DNA of 64,000 nt from Ampullaceana balthica (Eukaryota; Mollusca; Gastropoda; Lymnaeidae). Shown here one piece after another: positions 43,001 to 53,014 of the stretch. Below the pieces are notes generated by a model. The model had not been told where the DNA came from and searched no databases. It was given only the letters and a program-made list of their open reading frames with translations. The stretch lies in assembly GCA_944989445.1 (NCBI GenBank), contig CALYLW010000066.1, positions 588,501 through 652,500 of the forward strand. The letters run 5' to 3'. The position numbers and the translations under genes are program-made. Position 1 is the stretch's first letter; the number at the start of each line of letters is the position of its first letter.

Positions 43001-46000
43001 CCGGGTAATGTCTGTGCTAGCTTTTGCTAGTGTTTTCGCTCGGTTTGTTAAGTTTTGTCATAGTTGTTACTTTTTTTTTGAAGATGTGATTTTCATATAC
43101 TTTTTTGTAAAAATAATATTACTAAACTACAGGTAATAAAAAAAACCCGTAATAAACAAGTTTTTGACTATAAATCCTTTATGTACGAGAAGTAACTAAA
43201 AGAATGTTCATTATAATACGCAGCGCCAGACCATCCAAAAATACCAAATTGCAGTTGTGTCGTAAAACATGTTTAAAATAATGCGCCACCGATCAGGAAT
43301 ATGTTAAAAAAAGTGTTGTCAATAAAATACGCACCTTATTGCGCGACAGGAAAGGTTGTTCAATATAATACGCACCGCGACACTCTATCTCAAAAAATAA
43401 CATGATACATAGAGATAAATAAAATAATCTAAAAATTCAACAATTTAATTACAGTACATGCGATCGATCTGAAATTTTGATACTTCGTTTTTATCATCGG
43501 CACGAAACTGCCTGCAAAATTTCAGCGCGCTAGCTAACGAGAAAGTGGGTTAAAAATCTATCCAAAGTTTTGGCGACAAGCAAGCAAACAATCAACCAAC
43601 CAAACAGAAACCACGAGTTAATATAAAGGATTTAAAAATAGTATTAAACTCAAGACGGTCTTTTGGATACGTAAAATAACCATTCTTATCCTAAAAGATG
43701 AAGTCAGTATGACAATAATAACATAAATACATTTTCAGCAATTTAAAAAAATTTATAACCAGTTGATCGCAAAAAGCGTGAAAACCTTACAGGACTAAGG
43801 CGGAAGTTTACCGAAAACCTTATGGGGCTTTAAACGTTAATTTTTTTTTCTTCTTTAAAACACACTTTAAAATGTCACAGTTATCTACTTACAATAATAA
43901 GTCAACAGCTATCCATTAAACTAATGTACAATCTAGTGCAAAGTTCACTGATGTTCATGACTAATTTCTGACCTGTATGAGATCCAAAATGCCAAGCTCA
44001 CTCTCAGATGAATCCACACAGAAGACAAAGTATAATGTAGCATAATGGCGGTAAATAAGCTTGTAATCTGATCCTCCAATCAGCCTGGACAAGAACATTA
44101 GAAGAACATTAGAAGAACATTCAAAACTACAAATATCCTAAATACTAAACATACATCTTTATTCACAGTATCACTGATACATATTCAGAAATAAATAAAA
44201 ATTTATATAAATTAATAAACACATTATTTAATGGATAATTATTAACATCCACAAATTATACAACTTGATCATATATTTTCAAAACATGGTTTAACAGACC
44301 ATAAAGGGCTCTGGCATAATACTTTACTTTACTTCAAATGGAGAAAAGATGAAAATCTATTTTCTCTCAACAAATATAAATGTATTGAATACATCAACAA
44401 ATAAAACTTTATGAATGAATCAACAAATACAATGTCCTGTTAAGACATGGTCTTGGGGTCAATAATTACTAATTACTAAACTCATTGTTAAGTGAACCAT
44501 AAGTAATAAAATATTCTGTCAATATATCCTCTTTTAGGTTTTAATTAATCCATAATATAAATAAAAAAGTTACTTGCACATGTTCCAGTACTTTGTATTA
44601 TTTGATTTACCAAGAAATTCCTTAGTAAAGATACTTTGAAAAAGTTGAGAGTCATGATAAAATCATGTGTTAAGCGGACTCATGTATTTTCCAAATATGA
44701 ACCTGACTTTAAAACTAAAGGAAGAGATACAAAAAATTCTACAAACTGAACACATGTACTGTGGCAGGCACTTAGCAGGACCTAAATAGTCATCACTACA
44801 AAAGAAATATATATTTGGTTATTTCAGTTGTTTGCACTCACGTTCCTCCCTCTAGAAAATTACACACACTGTCGTCTCGCTTTGAAACCAGGTGAAATGT
44901 CTCACGAATAATTTGATGTTGCAGGTCTTCTGGCTGCAATAAGTAAAAAAAAATAAAAAAATTACCTCATAAAGTTTACACCCACTCCCCCCCTCTGGAG
45001 CATGACGTACTTTAAGGTCTGCCCCTAATTTATTATTAATACTCTGGATTTAGCTGTTATAAAAGTATTATTAACTTTTCCAGTGCACTCAACTTTGTAT
45101 TTTTATTCTATATATAATGAAGTACTTTTATTAACTTTCATTCATAATTGGGCAAAACTGTAATTAAAGAGGCTAATTATTATTCTTCCCATAACTAGCA
45201 TCGTACCTGTGGTCATCATAAATCCATTAAGTTATTAATTGAATTTAAAGCATGCAAAAGTGAAAGACGATATAATGGTATAGCATACAAATTTAAAATT
45301 TGAGAGTCTGTAACAGGGACTAACATAATAGATAAGACAGACATGTAATAAAATGTTCCTGAAAATGAGCCTGCTTGAGAGTTCGCAAGCATCCTCACTG
45401 TGGTTGTAAAACACACCAAACAAATTTTTTTTAAAAAATAAAGCAAGACCGCCCTAGGATTCGATCCACTTACCAATAATGCACTAGACTAACCACTCAC
45501 CTGGAGAAGGTGATATAAACCTCGTTTTTAAAAAATTATAAGTGATTATCATTTATTGGACACCAATCAATTATTATGGCAGTGCTACTTTAAAAACTTC
45601 AGTAATCATGAAATTTATCATTAGAATTAACATATAATTACACATTTTAGCATAAACGGAGTGATATCTGCTATTATTTTGTATACACCAGGCACTTTTT
45701 ATTCAACGTGATCAGCCTCTAGAATACGCATGCGCCGACGACCCGTGCCCATACTACTCAGCATTATCCCCACAACCAAAACCGTGCAAAATAATCACTT
45801 CGTTACTATTAACTTAGAACTTAAGGAAAAATACCTCACTGACCCTAACAGACGATTATCCGGTCTTTTTTAAAACGGTTCACTGATCCTCACAAGCGAT
45901 TGGTTTTAACAACCTTCATAATGGTTATGATTCATGATGGTTATGTATCATAGACCATGGCCATGACAGAGCTCATTCAGCCAATCATATTGTCTTAACT

Positions 46001-49000
46001 TAGGCAGTGGCTATTGAGACGCTAACGTCTTTAAAAAAAGGGATAAAAAATTGAAGAAAGGATTAACTATCCCGAAACCTATCCCTAACCCTAAAACCTA
46101 TCACTAAACCTAATCCACACCCTAAAACCTATCACTAAACCAAAACCAAACCCTAAAACCTATCACTAAACCTAACCCAAACCCAAAAACCTATCACTAA
46201 ACCTAACCCACACCCCAAAACCTATCACTAAACCTAACCCACACCTTAAAAACTATCACTAAACCTAACCCACACCCTAAAACCTATCCCTAAACCTAAA
46301 ATGTGATTCTATCAGGGACAAACCATAAAAAAAATATTATAAATGATCAATTTATGTTTAAAAAAAAATTTTTAAAAGACTACCCAACTGAAAATCGAAC
46401 CTCAGACATCCAATTCAGCTATCAATCGCACTATCCATGCGACCAGGAAAGCTCAATTAAATTGGTTATTTTTAAACTTATTTAGAAAACTCTTTAATAT
46501 TATGGCTAACTTGTAGCTCTTCAATTTTAGAAACATGATTTATTTTTTTTTGCGTCTCAATAGCCGATAGCCACTACCCTTAACTTAAGACACTTTTTTC
46601 TTAAACCCTCTATTTAAGTTTACGAAGTGTCTACGGACACCGCGGCGGTGTACCCAGCTAAACCATCGTCCTTGGCCTGCTTACACCGCTGCGGTGTACC
46701 TAGCTAAACTATTGGCTTTGGCCTAGGTACACCGCGGCTAAAAATTGAGACGATTTCACTATATTTAGGCTAAAAGTGTGTAATCCCTATGCTAATAAAC
46801 AGTAAACCTTAAATAATCAATGTATTTATGCAATTTTTAATGATTAATGAATGATTTAAAAAAACTATTTTGGTCACCATTCCAGGATAATTAGTTATAA
46901 CTTTTAAAAGCCTACATATTTCATGAGCAGTTCCAGACGAATGGTAAAGCGCAGTGAAATAGCAGTTAGGTTGGTGGTGTCAGGTTCGAATCTCGGTGAT
47001 GGATTTTTTTTTAAATATTTTAAAACCACAATGACGGTGCTCGCAAAATTTGTTTTATACTACATGGAAATCCAAGTATCAATGAAGCTTTCGACAAAAA
47101 AAGGCCTGTCTTATCTTTTGTGTTACAGACTCTCCTTCTATAGCATTTCTACACAGTCTTACGCCGGCCCTATGCATGCTTTAATATTTAATTGATTTAT
47201 GTTAAGTATTTCATTTTTGTTAGAGCTTTAAATTTAAAAAATTGATTGTATGTAGAATGTAGGATTTCGTAGATAGTTTAGGCGACCCATTCCATACCCA
47301 AATTCGAGACGGGAACTAAAATCGTTATGAGTTTGTTCTTGCATACTGCTACGGAAAGGTGTTTCTATCACCATCTCTATAAGTTTGACCCCTAAATTTA
47401 ACAAAAGGCTTGTATTAGTATTAGAGTATCTGTTTGTCTCATTGACTAGCTAACTTTAAAAAAAAAGGTGAGAACACGTTGTTTTCCAACCGATCCCTCC
47501 CCCATTATAATAATATAGTATAGGTAAATACACCAAAAGAAAAGACAAATTAATTTCAATTTTTATTTTAAAATGTGTATGCATTCAAAGATATTAATAA
47601 TTACATAATATTCAAATGTTAACCTTATACTTTATACATAAGGGGCGAAGAAAGTGATTTTAATTTGTTTCATTTACAAATAGAAAATACTTTTTTGTTT
47701 GTTTGTTGTTTTTTTTTGGGGGGGGGGCAACAGCTCTGTGAAGTCATATTGAAAAAAATGGGGGGGGGAGTTTGTATGACGACACGTGACGAGGAGGTGA
47801 AAAATCATCAAAAATCGTGTGACGTTATTTTAAGACATTTTTTCACTGGACTGACAAATAAGATAGCCTACACGCACAGGTTATAATTTGTACATGTAGA
47901 CTAGTATTTAATTTTAACTTTAAAATGTATTTGTTAAAATTATACTTGTTGATAATTATGTCAGTTTCCACAGCCTGAAAGAGAAATAGTGGAGTTCCTA
48001 GCTGCCGTTGAAGAACGAAAGGGGGAGGGGGTATAATGAAGAGTCGAAGATGGTAGAGTATCATTTTGTAGAACAATACATTTTGCGATGAAAGGAAATT
48101 TTATAATCCCCTTTTAAATCTAAATAGTTTTGAAATTTGAGTATTTGCAAGCAATACCAGAGTGGTGGCAGTGTTGAAAGCGCCAAGGGGCTGTCCATTA
48201 ATTATGTCAACAAATTATTGGCGATTTTTACCTCGCCCTCCCCCTTGTCAACAACTTGTCAAACTTCCATAGTCATAGACACCCTAATTAAAAATACGTC
48301 AACATTTGATAACCCCCCACACCTCCCCCCACCACCAAAAACTATAATAAAATAAATAAAAATAAAATGTAACAATATATATATATAGATATTTTAAATA
48401 GACTAGTTTACAACTTTTAGCTAATGCGTAATTTATTCACATCTATGCTTAATTATGGGTAAGGTATCATTTTCTATTAACTTTTATATATCTATTTTTA
48501 ACCGCGGTGTACCTAGCCCTGACACAATGCTTTGGCTAGGTTCACCGCCGCGGTGTACGCTGGTCTATAGCTAGGTCCACCGCCGCGGTGTACGTAGTGC
48601 CGGCCTTAAGTTTAAGTCAGGAAGCCTGAAAGATGTGCCAACAACAAGCAATCACCCATTCCTGTTATAGTGCTCAGTAGTCACAAAATTTTTTAATTTT
48701 ACATCCTTTCTTTCAACTTTAAATTTCAAGTATTTGGGCTTGGCGAATTCTCTAAACTCTAACTAAATTCTAAATGACCGAAGATGCAAATCAATTGGCT
48801 TGAATTTTCAGAATTTCATTACAAATTATGGGAATGTCATTAATATATTCATTCTCATATGTATTTATTTTTATATTGTTTTATATATGAATAATATTAA
48901 TAATGAATATAATATATTTATTTATAATCATAAAAAGTGGGCGTCACCTGGTTAAGTTAAGCCTTAAGCTTTGGGTCTGCTAATACTTACATAAAATTGA

Positions 49001-49059
49001 TAAAATTTCGAAAGACGGGGCTTTCCATGGTTATTGAACACTAAAATTGCCTTAATCAT
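33947..49059 (-). CDS. AP3S: AP-3 adaptor complex sigma subunit, complete, 6 exons
   Basis: The AP-3 small (sigma) chain belongs to the heterotetramer that sorts cargo from endosomes/TGN to lysosomes and lysosome-related organelles. Exons on the minus strand: 49059-48991, 44933-44842, 44084-43973, 42778-42707, 41723-41616, 34066-33947. All introns are GT-AG with matching phases. The product is 190 residues, against about 193 for vertebrate AP3S1. It starts MIKAILVFNNHGKPRLSKFY and continues with RETFHLVSKRDDSVCNFLEG, LIGGSDYKLIYRHYATLYFV, DSSESELGILDLIQ, ETLDKCFENVCELDLIFHVD, VMGGMVLETNM and the diagnostic SAAPARAVSAVK near the C-terminus, which other sigma chains lack. The variable tail ends PSLGNLKF. 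The long fifth intron holds three minisatellites and a nested pogo-like element. Confidence 0.96.
34450..35090. repeat. 55-bp minisatellite, about 11 copies
   Basis: The unit is GTGCATGTGGGTGACCTGAA followed by GGTATATGAATGTTAGATAC and AGGAGTCCAAGAGAG. The last two copies are shortened to about 28 bp. It lies in AP-3 sigma intron 5. Confidence 0.96.
35393..36721. repeat. 22-bp minisatellite, about 60 copies
   Basis: The unit is TGTAGCAATGTCTATAAGTT followed by GA. It is almost invariant over 1.3 kb; seven units have AAGCTGATG instead (C at 35651, 35739, 35981, 36201, 36399, 36487, 36553). Confidence 0.98.
36722..37410. other. AP-3 sigma intron 5, unique
   Basis: I find no exon or element here. 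Confidence 0.45.
37417..38100. repeat. 44-bp minisatellite, about 15 copies
   Basis: The unit is GTAGACTTGTAGATTGATGT followed by TGGCTGAGTTAAGTATATTG and TAAG. One unit near 37757 carries an extra CATTGTAAG. Confidence 0.96.
38101..39180. other. AP-3 sigma intron 5, mostly unique
   Basis: It contains short direct repeats (ATAGATGATAAA with CATCA/TATCA, 38630-38780) and a tRNA B-box-like GGGGTTCGATTCTGACCC on the minus strand (about 38434-38452), too little to call a SINE. Confidence 0.45.
39975..40140. repeat. Dispersed repeat, copy 1 (pair with 54795-54955)
   Basis: GGAAGGAACCGGTTCAATAA, CGTACACATGACG and GTGGATTGTAGTG are shared with 54795-54955 at high identity in the same orientation. 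Its class is not recognised. Confidence 0.85.
40354..40677 (-). mobile_element. 5'-truncated LINE with 16-bp target duplication
   Basis: The minus strand encodes FDIGHDSW (after 40677), NRQQAAKLKRQARKERIQNP and an intact [20 protein letters not shown] finger, then ends in GACGGACGAACAACA. It is the 3' 320 bp of the family seen at 6860-10500. CATTAAAATAAAATAT flanks both sides (40338-40353, 40678-40693), a perfect duplication showing target-primed insertion. Confidence 0.93.
40862..41006. mobile_element. GGGGCCGTCC-type element end
   Basis: The minus-strand end GGGGCCGTCCATAAATGACG is followed inward by G-runs and GTGACGACGTGTGACG. The opposite end is not resolved. Confidence 0.65.
41616..41723 (-). 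CDS. AP-3 sigma exon 5
   Basis: Acceptor tatggccag, donor caagag|gttagt, phase 0 on both sides, 36 codons. It encodes VHYILSELVMGGMVLETNMT and then EIITRIEEQNKLEKQE. Confidence 0.96.
41844..42048 (-). mobile_element. tRNA-derived SINE, intact copy
   Basis: Minus strand: the head starts GGTGGCTGGATAGCCAAGTC, with a B box GGGATCTAGCCC and the closing AGCCAC; GUGGCU and AGCCAC can pair as an acceptor stem. The body ends CATTAGAACCCCCTACGACC. It is the undisrupted relative of 27433-28735. Confidence 0.85.
42360..42580. repeat. About 66-bp tandem repeat, 3 copies
   Basis: TAGCTAATGATTATGTCATT and ATTCAGAGCTAAT recur at about 42420, 42485 and 42545, just before AP-3 sigma exon 4. Confidence 0.8.
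42707..42778 (-). CDS. AP-3 sigma exon 4
   Basis: Acceptor ttttttttttag, donor gataag|gtaagt, phase 0 on both sides, 24 codons. It encodes VFVETLDKCFENVCELDLIF and then HVDK. Confidence 0.95.
43137..43640 (-). mobile_element. AAATCC-ended element, copy 4
   Basis: On the minus strand it opens AAATCCTTTATATTAACTCG and closes CATAAAGGATTTATAGTCAA and ATTACGGG. The core ATCAAAATTTCAGATCGATC is at about 43460-43480. It carries the GCGCGCTAGC and AATAATGCGCACC-type blocks shared with copy 5. Confidence 0.85.
43973..44084 (-). CDS. AP-3 sigma exon 3
   Basis: Acceptor cttgtccag, donor atacag|gtcaga. It encodes LIGGSDYKLIYRHYATLYFV, FCVDSSESE and LGILDLIQ, the longin-fold core. Confidence 0.96.
44085..44841. 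other. AP-3 sigma intron 2, unique
   Basis: I find no exon, RNA gene or element here. Confidence 0.45.
44842..44933 (-). CDS. AP-3 sigma exon 2
   Basis: Acceptor cttattgcag, donor ggaac|gtgagt, phase 0 to 2. It encodes PEDLQHQIIRETFHLVSKRD and then DSVCNFLEGG. Confidence 0.95.
44995..45027. mobile_element. Solo GGGGCAGACC end of the GGGGCCGTCC family
   Basis: On the minus strand it reads GGGGCAGACCTTAAAGTACG then TCATGC. It is an isolated remnant. Confidence 0.5.
45236..45505 (-). mobile_element. tRNA-derived SINE family B, copy 1
   Basis: Minus strand: head GTGAGTGGTTAGTCTAGTGC, B box GTGGATCGAATCCTAGG, T-rich spacer, then AACCACAGTGAGGATGCTTG, CTGTCTTATC and GTTACAGACTCTC, ending GCATGCTTTAAATTCAATTA. 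The body matches 46935-47195 on the plus strand. Confidence 0.8.
46075..46300. repeat. 31-bp minisatellite with telomere-like words, about 7 copies
   Basis: The unit is CCTAACCCACACCCTAAAAC followed by CTATCACTAAA. It resembles, but is not, (CCCTAA)n, and it lies within the 46003-46578 element. Confidence 0.93.
46380..46445 (-). mobile_element. tRNA-like SINE head
   Basis: Minus strand: GCATGGATAGTGCGATTGAT and GAGGTTCGATTTTCAG, followed by a T-rich spacer and GTTTGTCCCTGATAGAATC. Probably another SINE of the family at 45236. Confidence 0.5.
46935..47195 (+). mobile_element. tRNA-derived SINE family B, copy 2
   Basis: Head GGTAAAGCGCAGTGAAATAG, B box CAGGTTCGAATCTCGG, T-rich spacer, body AACCACAATGACGGTGCTCG, CTGTCTTATC and GTTACAGACTCTC, end GCATGCTTTAATATTTAATT. 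Homologous to 45236-45505 on the other strand. Confidence 0.8.
47735..48360. mobile_element. GGGGCCGTCC-family remnant inside the CCGCGG element
   Basis: TATGACGACACGTGACGAGG with G-runs (47760-47830) and GGGGCTGTCCATTAATTATG (48188) resemble internal and terminal parts of the 18381 family. The boundaries are uncertain. Confidence 0.45.
48991..49059 (-). CDS. AP-3 sigma exon 1 with start codon
   Basis: ATG at 49059-49057, donor TTTTAT|gtaagt, phase 0, 23 codons. It encodes MIKAILVFNNHGKPRLSKFY plus QFY, the conserved sigma-chain N-terminus. Confidence 0.95.
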
Positions 49060-49804
49060 TTTACATTAATTAAATGTTAAATAATTATAGAAAAGTTCTT
49101 GTGTTTCCACATGAACATATCCGTTTTATTGGGAAAAATATGTTTGTGTCAACGTCATGACATTTCCGGTATGCAACATAAATTTTTCGCTCAAGTTAAA
49201 TACAAATAATTTATAATAATTTTTTTTTACTTACCGAACTTACCGGTAAGTCTTTTAAATTAAAACCAATATTAAAATTAAAAAGTATCACTCGATAAAT
49301 AAATTTTTAGATATTACCAAAAAAGATTAATTGATAATGACATTTCACAATCATCATTTCGTTTCTTTCTTTTCAATAATGTAGCCAACATTGTAAATAA
49401 AAATAATAGTAATAAAAACAAAAAACAATGTAATGACGAATGTCAAATTTAGTTTACTATCTATCGGTCTACTTTTTTTTTCTTGTTACCAAAACTGGGA
49501 TTTTTCGGATTAAAAACAAAAATAAAACTATGATACTATGATTTCTTTTATTTATAACGGATGCTTAAACGCGAGCTGATTATCAGTATTAATATTTTAA
49601 AGAAAAATCTTCCAATGTTTCTTTGTCGTCATTGAATTTTTTTGGAAAGACTTTTGATTCCATAATCCTTAAACCTAGACACTAGACCTATGCCTATGCC
49701 GAGGCGCAATTGCTTTAATTTTTTTTTAAAGCATTCCTAGTTTAGGTACTTTCCAGTCACTGTGAAGAGGTGCGCAGCCCTTTAAACGTATAAGAAACAT
49801 GGAG
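49060..49804. other. AP-3 sigma upstream region
   Basis: It should contain the AP-3 sigma promoter and 5' UTR (minus strand). AT-rich; I see no CpG-rich block or clear core promoter element. Confidence 0.4.
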
Positions 49805-50539
49805 GCAGTGGCGTAGCTAGGGGGGGCGGTGGGGGCGGTCCGCCCCGGGCGGCACACATTTTGGGGGCGGCATTTGGGGGCATTTGAAAAGTACAGCCCT
49901 TTCAGACAACAACCCTTTTTCTTTTGAAAGAAGAAAACCCGGGTGAAAATAAAATATTCGTACTTTCGAGTCGTAATTAACGGATTCTCAAGACATTTTT
50001 TATTACACACTGTTTGTTATTACTAACGCATAACCGTTCAGAAATTTAAAATCGCTTAAGAATTGCATTGATTTGTTTTGAAAATTAAGCGGTATACATC
50101 ACAGATGACGCTTTTTTATTTTTATAAGAAAACGACACAAAGAACACTTCACCGCTGAACCGAATATACTATTAATATCGCCGCGACAGTTATTGCGTGG
50201 ATTTTCCACATGCACAGAATGATAAGCGAACAAGTACCTACATGGGATGGTGGTTCAAATATATATATAATTTGCTGTAAACTGTTTGATGATCTTTTCC
50301 AATCAAATTTTAAGACGGAAAAATGGTTTTAACAAAAAGTGTAAATCTCAAAATAAGTCATCACGAGTTGAGTCTACTGCATATTCGATCATTTTCCCAA
50401 TGGAAGGAATTAGAAATAAGAATTGTACAAGGTGCAACTTTTGATAAACTACAACAACAGAATATTGATAAAGAAATAAGAAAAAAATGAAAGCAAAAAC
50501 TCACAATACTTCATATAATTAGATTCTTAGCAAAAACAA

Positions 50540-52471
50540 TTGGCGTTGAAGGGTCATCGTGAAAGTATTCATGAGGAAGACATCAATTCATTTGAAAATA
50601 GAGGAAATTTTCTAGAGCTTGTTGACTTGTTGGCTAAGTACGACCAAGTATTAAGTGAACATTTAGTAAACATTAAGATGAGTAATAAATATAGTGTCTC
50701 CTATTTGTGGAAAATGATTCGAAATGAATTCATAGACCTATTGAGGGGCGCAGTGAGAAAAACAACTATGGACCAAATAAAGCAAGCTAAAAACTTTTGT
50801 ATGATATTTTACAGCACTCCAGATATTTCCCGTAAAGTTTAAACTAGTCAAATTAAAAGATACGTAGTTATTGATATCAGCGAAGTTAAAGTTGTAGAAT
50901 CGTATATTTACTTTGTAGAAAATAAAGGAAAAACTGCTGAGGAAATCACAAATATGATTTTAAAGAAATTAGAAAATGTTTAGATACAAAAAAGTTGCAG
51001 AGGAAAGGGCTTACGATAATGCTTCCATCAATCTAAATGCAGAGTTTGTAGCATGCACACATCATTCATTCACATCATTTTGGAATTATCGAAAAGTTGT
51101 TTTCATTTTTTTAAATTCTTCCAATCGTCGATGGGAAGTTTTACTTTATGTCACAGGTCAAGGTGTCAAACGCAGCGTTGAAACTCGCTGGAGCGCTTGA
51201 GCAGAAGCCGTATCTATAGTAAAAAATCATTTTTGTTTACATTTTAAGCACCTTGGAAAAATTGACATCTGATGAAGAAAATAGTAAAACGAGATCACTG
51301 GATGAAAATTTTCTCAATTCAATGCAATCTGTTTCTTTTCTATGTTGTCACAATTTATGGGAACCCGTCTTTTTTGTAAATTAATGATGCTAAAAAAATA
51401 CCTTCAAATAAAATGTTCACCAATGCCATATAAAACTACATTCTTTGCAAACCCATTTCATGGAAAAAAGAGATGTGCTAATGGAAAAAGCTGTTATAGC
51501 AGCCAAAAGAATGTGTGAAGAGTTGGAGACATCGACTGAACGCCAAGCTAGAAGGGAAAAACAGTATGAGTGGGGAAAATTCAAAAGACGTGGTCTTATC
51601 TTTAGAACATGAAGTACGACGAGAATTTTTTTAATCCATGGATCGAATAATAAAGGAATTAAAAGAACGCTTTGATCATTTGCATGTCCTTGTAAGAAAA
51701 TATTCGTGCATATATCCCATGTAACCTACTAAATGAAGAAATTGAATGTCAAATAAATGATTTTATTGACTTTGATAAAGAACAATTTCATATTGAAAGA
51801 AGAATGATCCAGGTTTCATGGCTGTACCTATACCACAAAAAGAGGCATTGCGTTGGGAAAATGGAGGAAAAGGCCCCCTTGATCTATTAAATTTATTAAA
51901 CAGTATATATTGCAAACTTCTGAACCCAACATTGTAATCTTGTTAAGAATTTTTATAACAATTATTGTTATCAGTGTCGCTAGTTGTGAAAGGAGCTTCT
52001 CCAAACTGAAGTTGATAAAAAATTATCTTTGTTCCACAATGAGTGCATGATTTAAGACAGGGGTCGGGAAACCATGGCTCGCGAGCCAGATGTGGCTCTA
52101 TTGATGGCTGAATCTGGCTCTCTGACAAATAATCGATTATTTAAAAAATTCCTTTGAATTGCATATAAAGTAAACAGCATAACAATGATATTAAAAATAA
52201 TTCAGAGACATAATTAGGCAATGGTACTTTTAGTGTTGAAATAACACAAAATGCACACATTTACTTGAATTTTTAGTTACATAATGTATGGCTCTCACAG
52301 AATTACTTTTCAAAATATGTGGTGTTTATGGCTCTCTCAGACAAAAAGTTTCCCGACCCTTGATTTAAGACTACAAAATTTTGCAATATTGTCCATAGAA
52401 CAAAATATAACAAATTATTTAAACTTTGATAGCATAATACACAAATTTCTACTATGGAAAATAAATGACTA
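50540..52471 (+). pseudogene. hAT transposase remnant
   Basis: The open piece 50540-50842 matches the NFLELLxLL region of ZMYM1/DUF4371 hAT proteins; the SCERSFSKLKLIKNYL block at 51970-52030 is the conserved C-terminal dimerisation segment. A 305-bp MITE at 52058 splits it before LQNFAILSIE, and the joined frames are also offset by one base. Confidence 0.88.
52058..52362. mobile_element. hAT MITE with 8-bp duplication, 305 bp
   Basis: The ends are CAGGGGTCGGGAAACC and, on the minus strand, CAAGGGTCGGGAAACT; internal TGGCTCGCGAGCC-type motifs occur on the left and ATGGCTCTC motifs on the right. ATTTAAGA flanks both sides exactly (52050-52057, 52363-52370). It inserted into the hAT transposase gene. 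Confidence 0.95.
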
Positions 52472-52517
52472 AATAATATGTTTACATACTAATGTACACA
52501 ATTTGTTCATAAATTTA

Positions 52518-53014
52518 AAAAAAACGTAAAAAACCAAGTTTTTCACTATAAATCCTTTATGTATGAGACGTAACTAAAAGAATGTTCATTATAATACGCA
52601 GCGCAAGACCATCCAAAAATACAAATTTGTAGTTGTGGCGTAAAACATGTTTAATATAATGCACACCGATCAGGAATATGTTTATAAAAAGTGTTGTCAA
52701 TAAAATACGCAGCTAATTGCGCGACAGAAAGGTTGTTCAATATTATGCGCACCCTTACACTCTACTCAAAAAATAACAATGATACATAGGAATAAATATA
52801 ATAATCTAAAAAATCAATAATTTAATTACGGTACATGCGATCGATCTGAAATTTTGATACATTGTTTTTATTATCGGTACAAAACTGCCTGCAAAATTTC
52901 AGCTCGCTAGCTTACGAGCAAGTGGGTTAAAAATCGATCAAAAGTTTTGGCGACAAGCAATCAAGCAAGCAATCAAGGGTGCAGACACCACGAGTTAATA
53001 TAAAGGATTTAAAA
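52518..53014 (-). mobile_element. AAATCC-ended element, copy 5
   Basis: On the minus strand it opens AAATCCTTTATATTAACTCG and closes CATAAAGGATTTATAGTGAA. The core is at about 52830-52855. It is very close to copy 4 (43137-43640) and lies nested in the hAT element. Confidence 0.87.

Larger units (their letters stand above)
46003..46578. mobile_element. Element with 9-bp target duplication and GTGGCTATTGAGACGC ends
   Basis: The left end is GGCAGTGGCTATTGAGACGC; the right end on the minus strand reads GGTAGTGGCTATCGGCTATT then GAGACGC. CTTAACTTA flanks both sides (45994-46002, 46579-46587). It contains a 31-bp minisatellite and a tRNA-like stretch. A 9-bp duplication suits Mutator-like elements, but no transposase is present. 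Confidence 0.87.
46623..48605. mobile_element. About 2-kb element with long CCGCGGCGG inverted repeats and 9-bp duplication
   Basis: The left arm (46623-46745) and the inverted right arm (48605-48495) each hold three CACCGCGGCGGTGTAC-type palindromes spaced by CTAGCT-containing linkers. TTAAGTTTA flanks both sides (46614-46622, 48606-48614). The interior contains a SINE and G-rich GGGGCCGTCC-type remnants, with no coding frame recognised. Confidence 0.87.
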
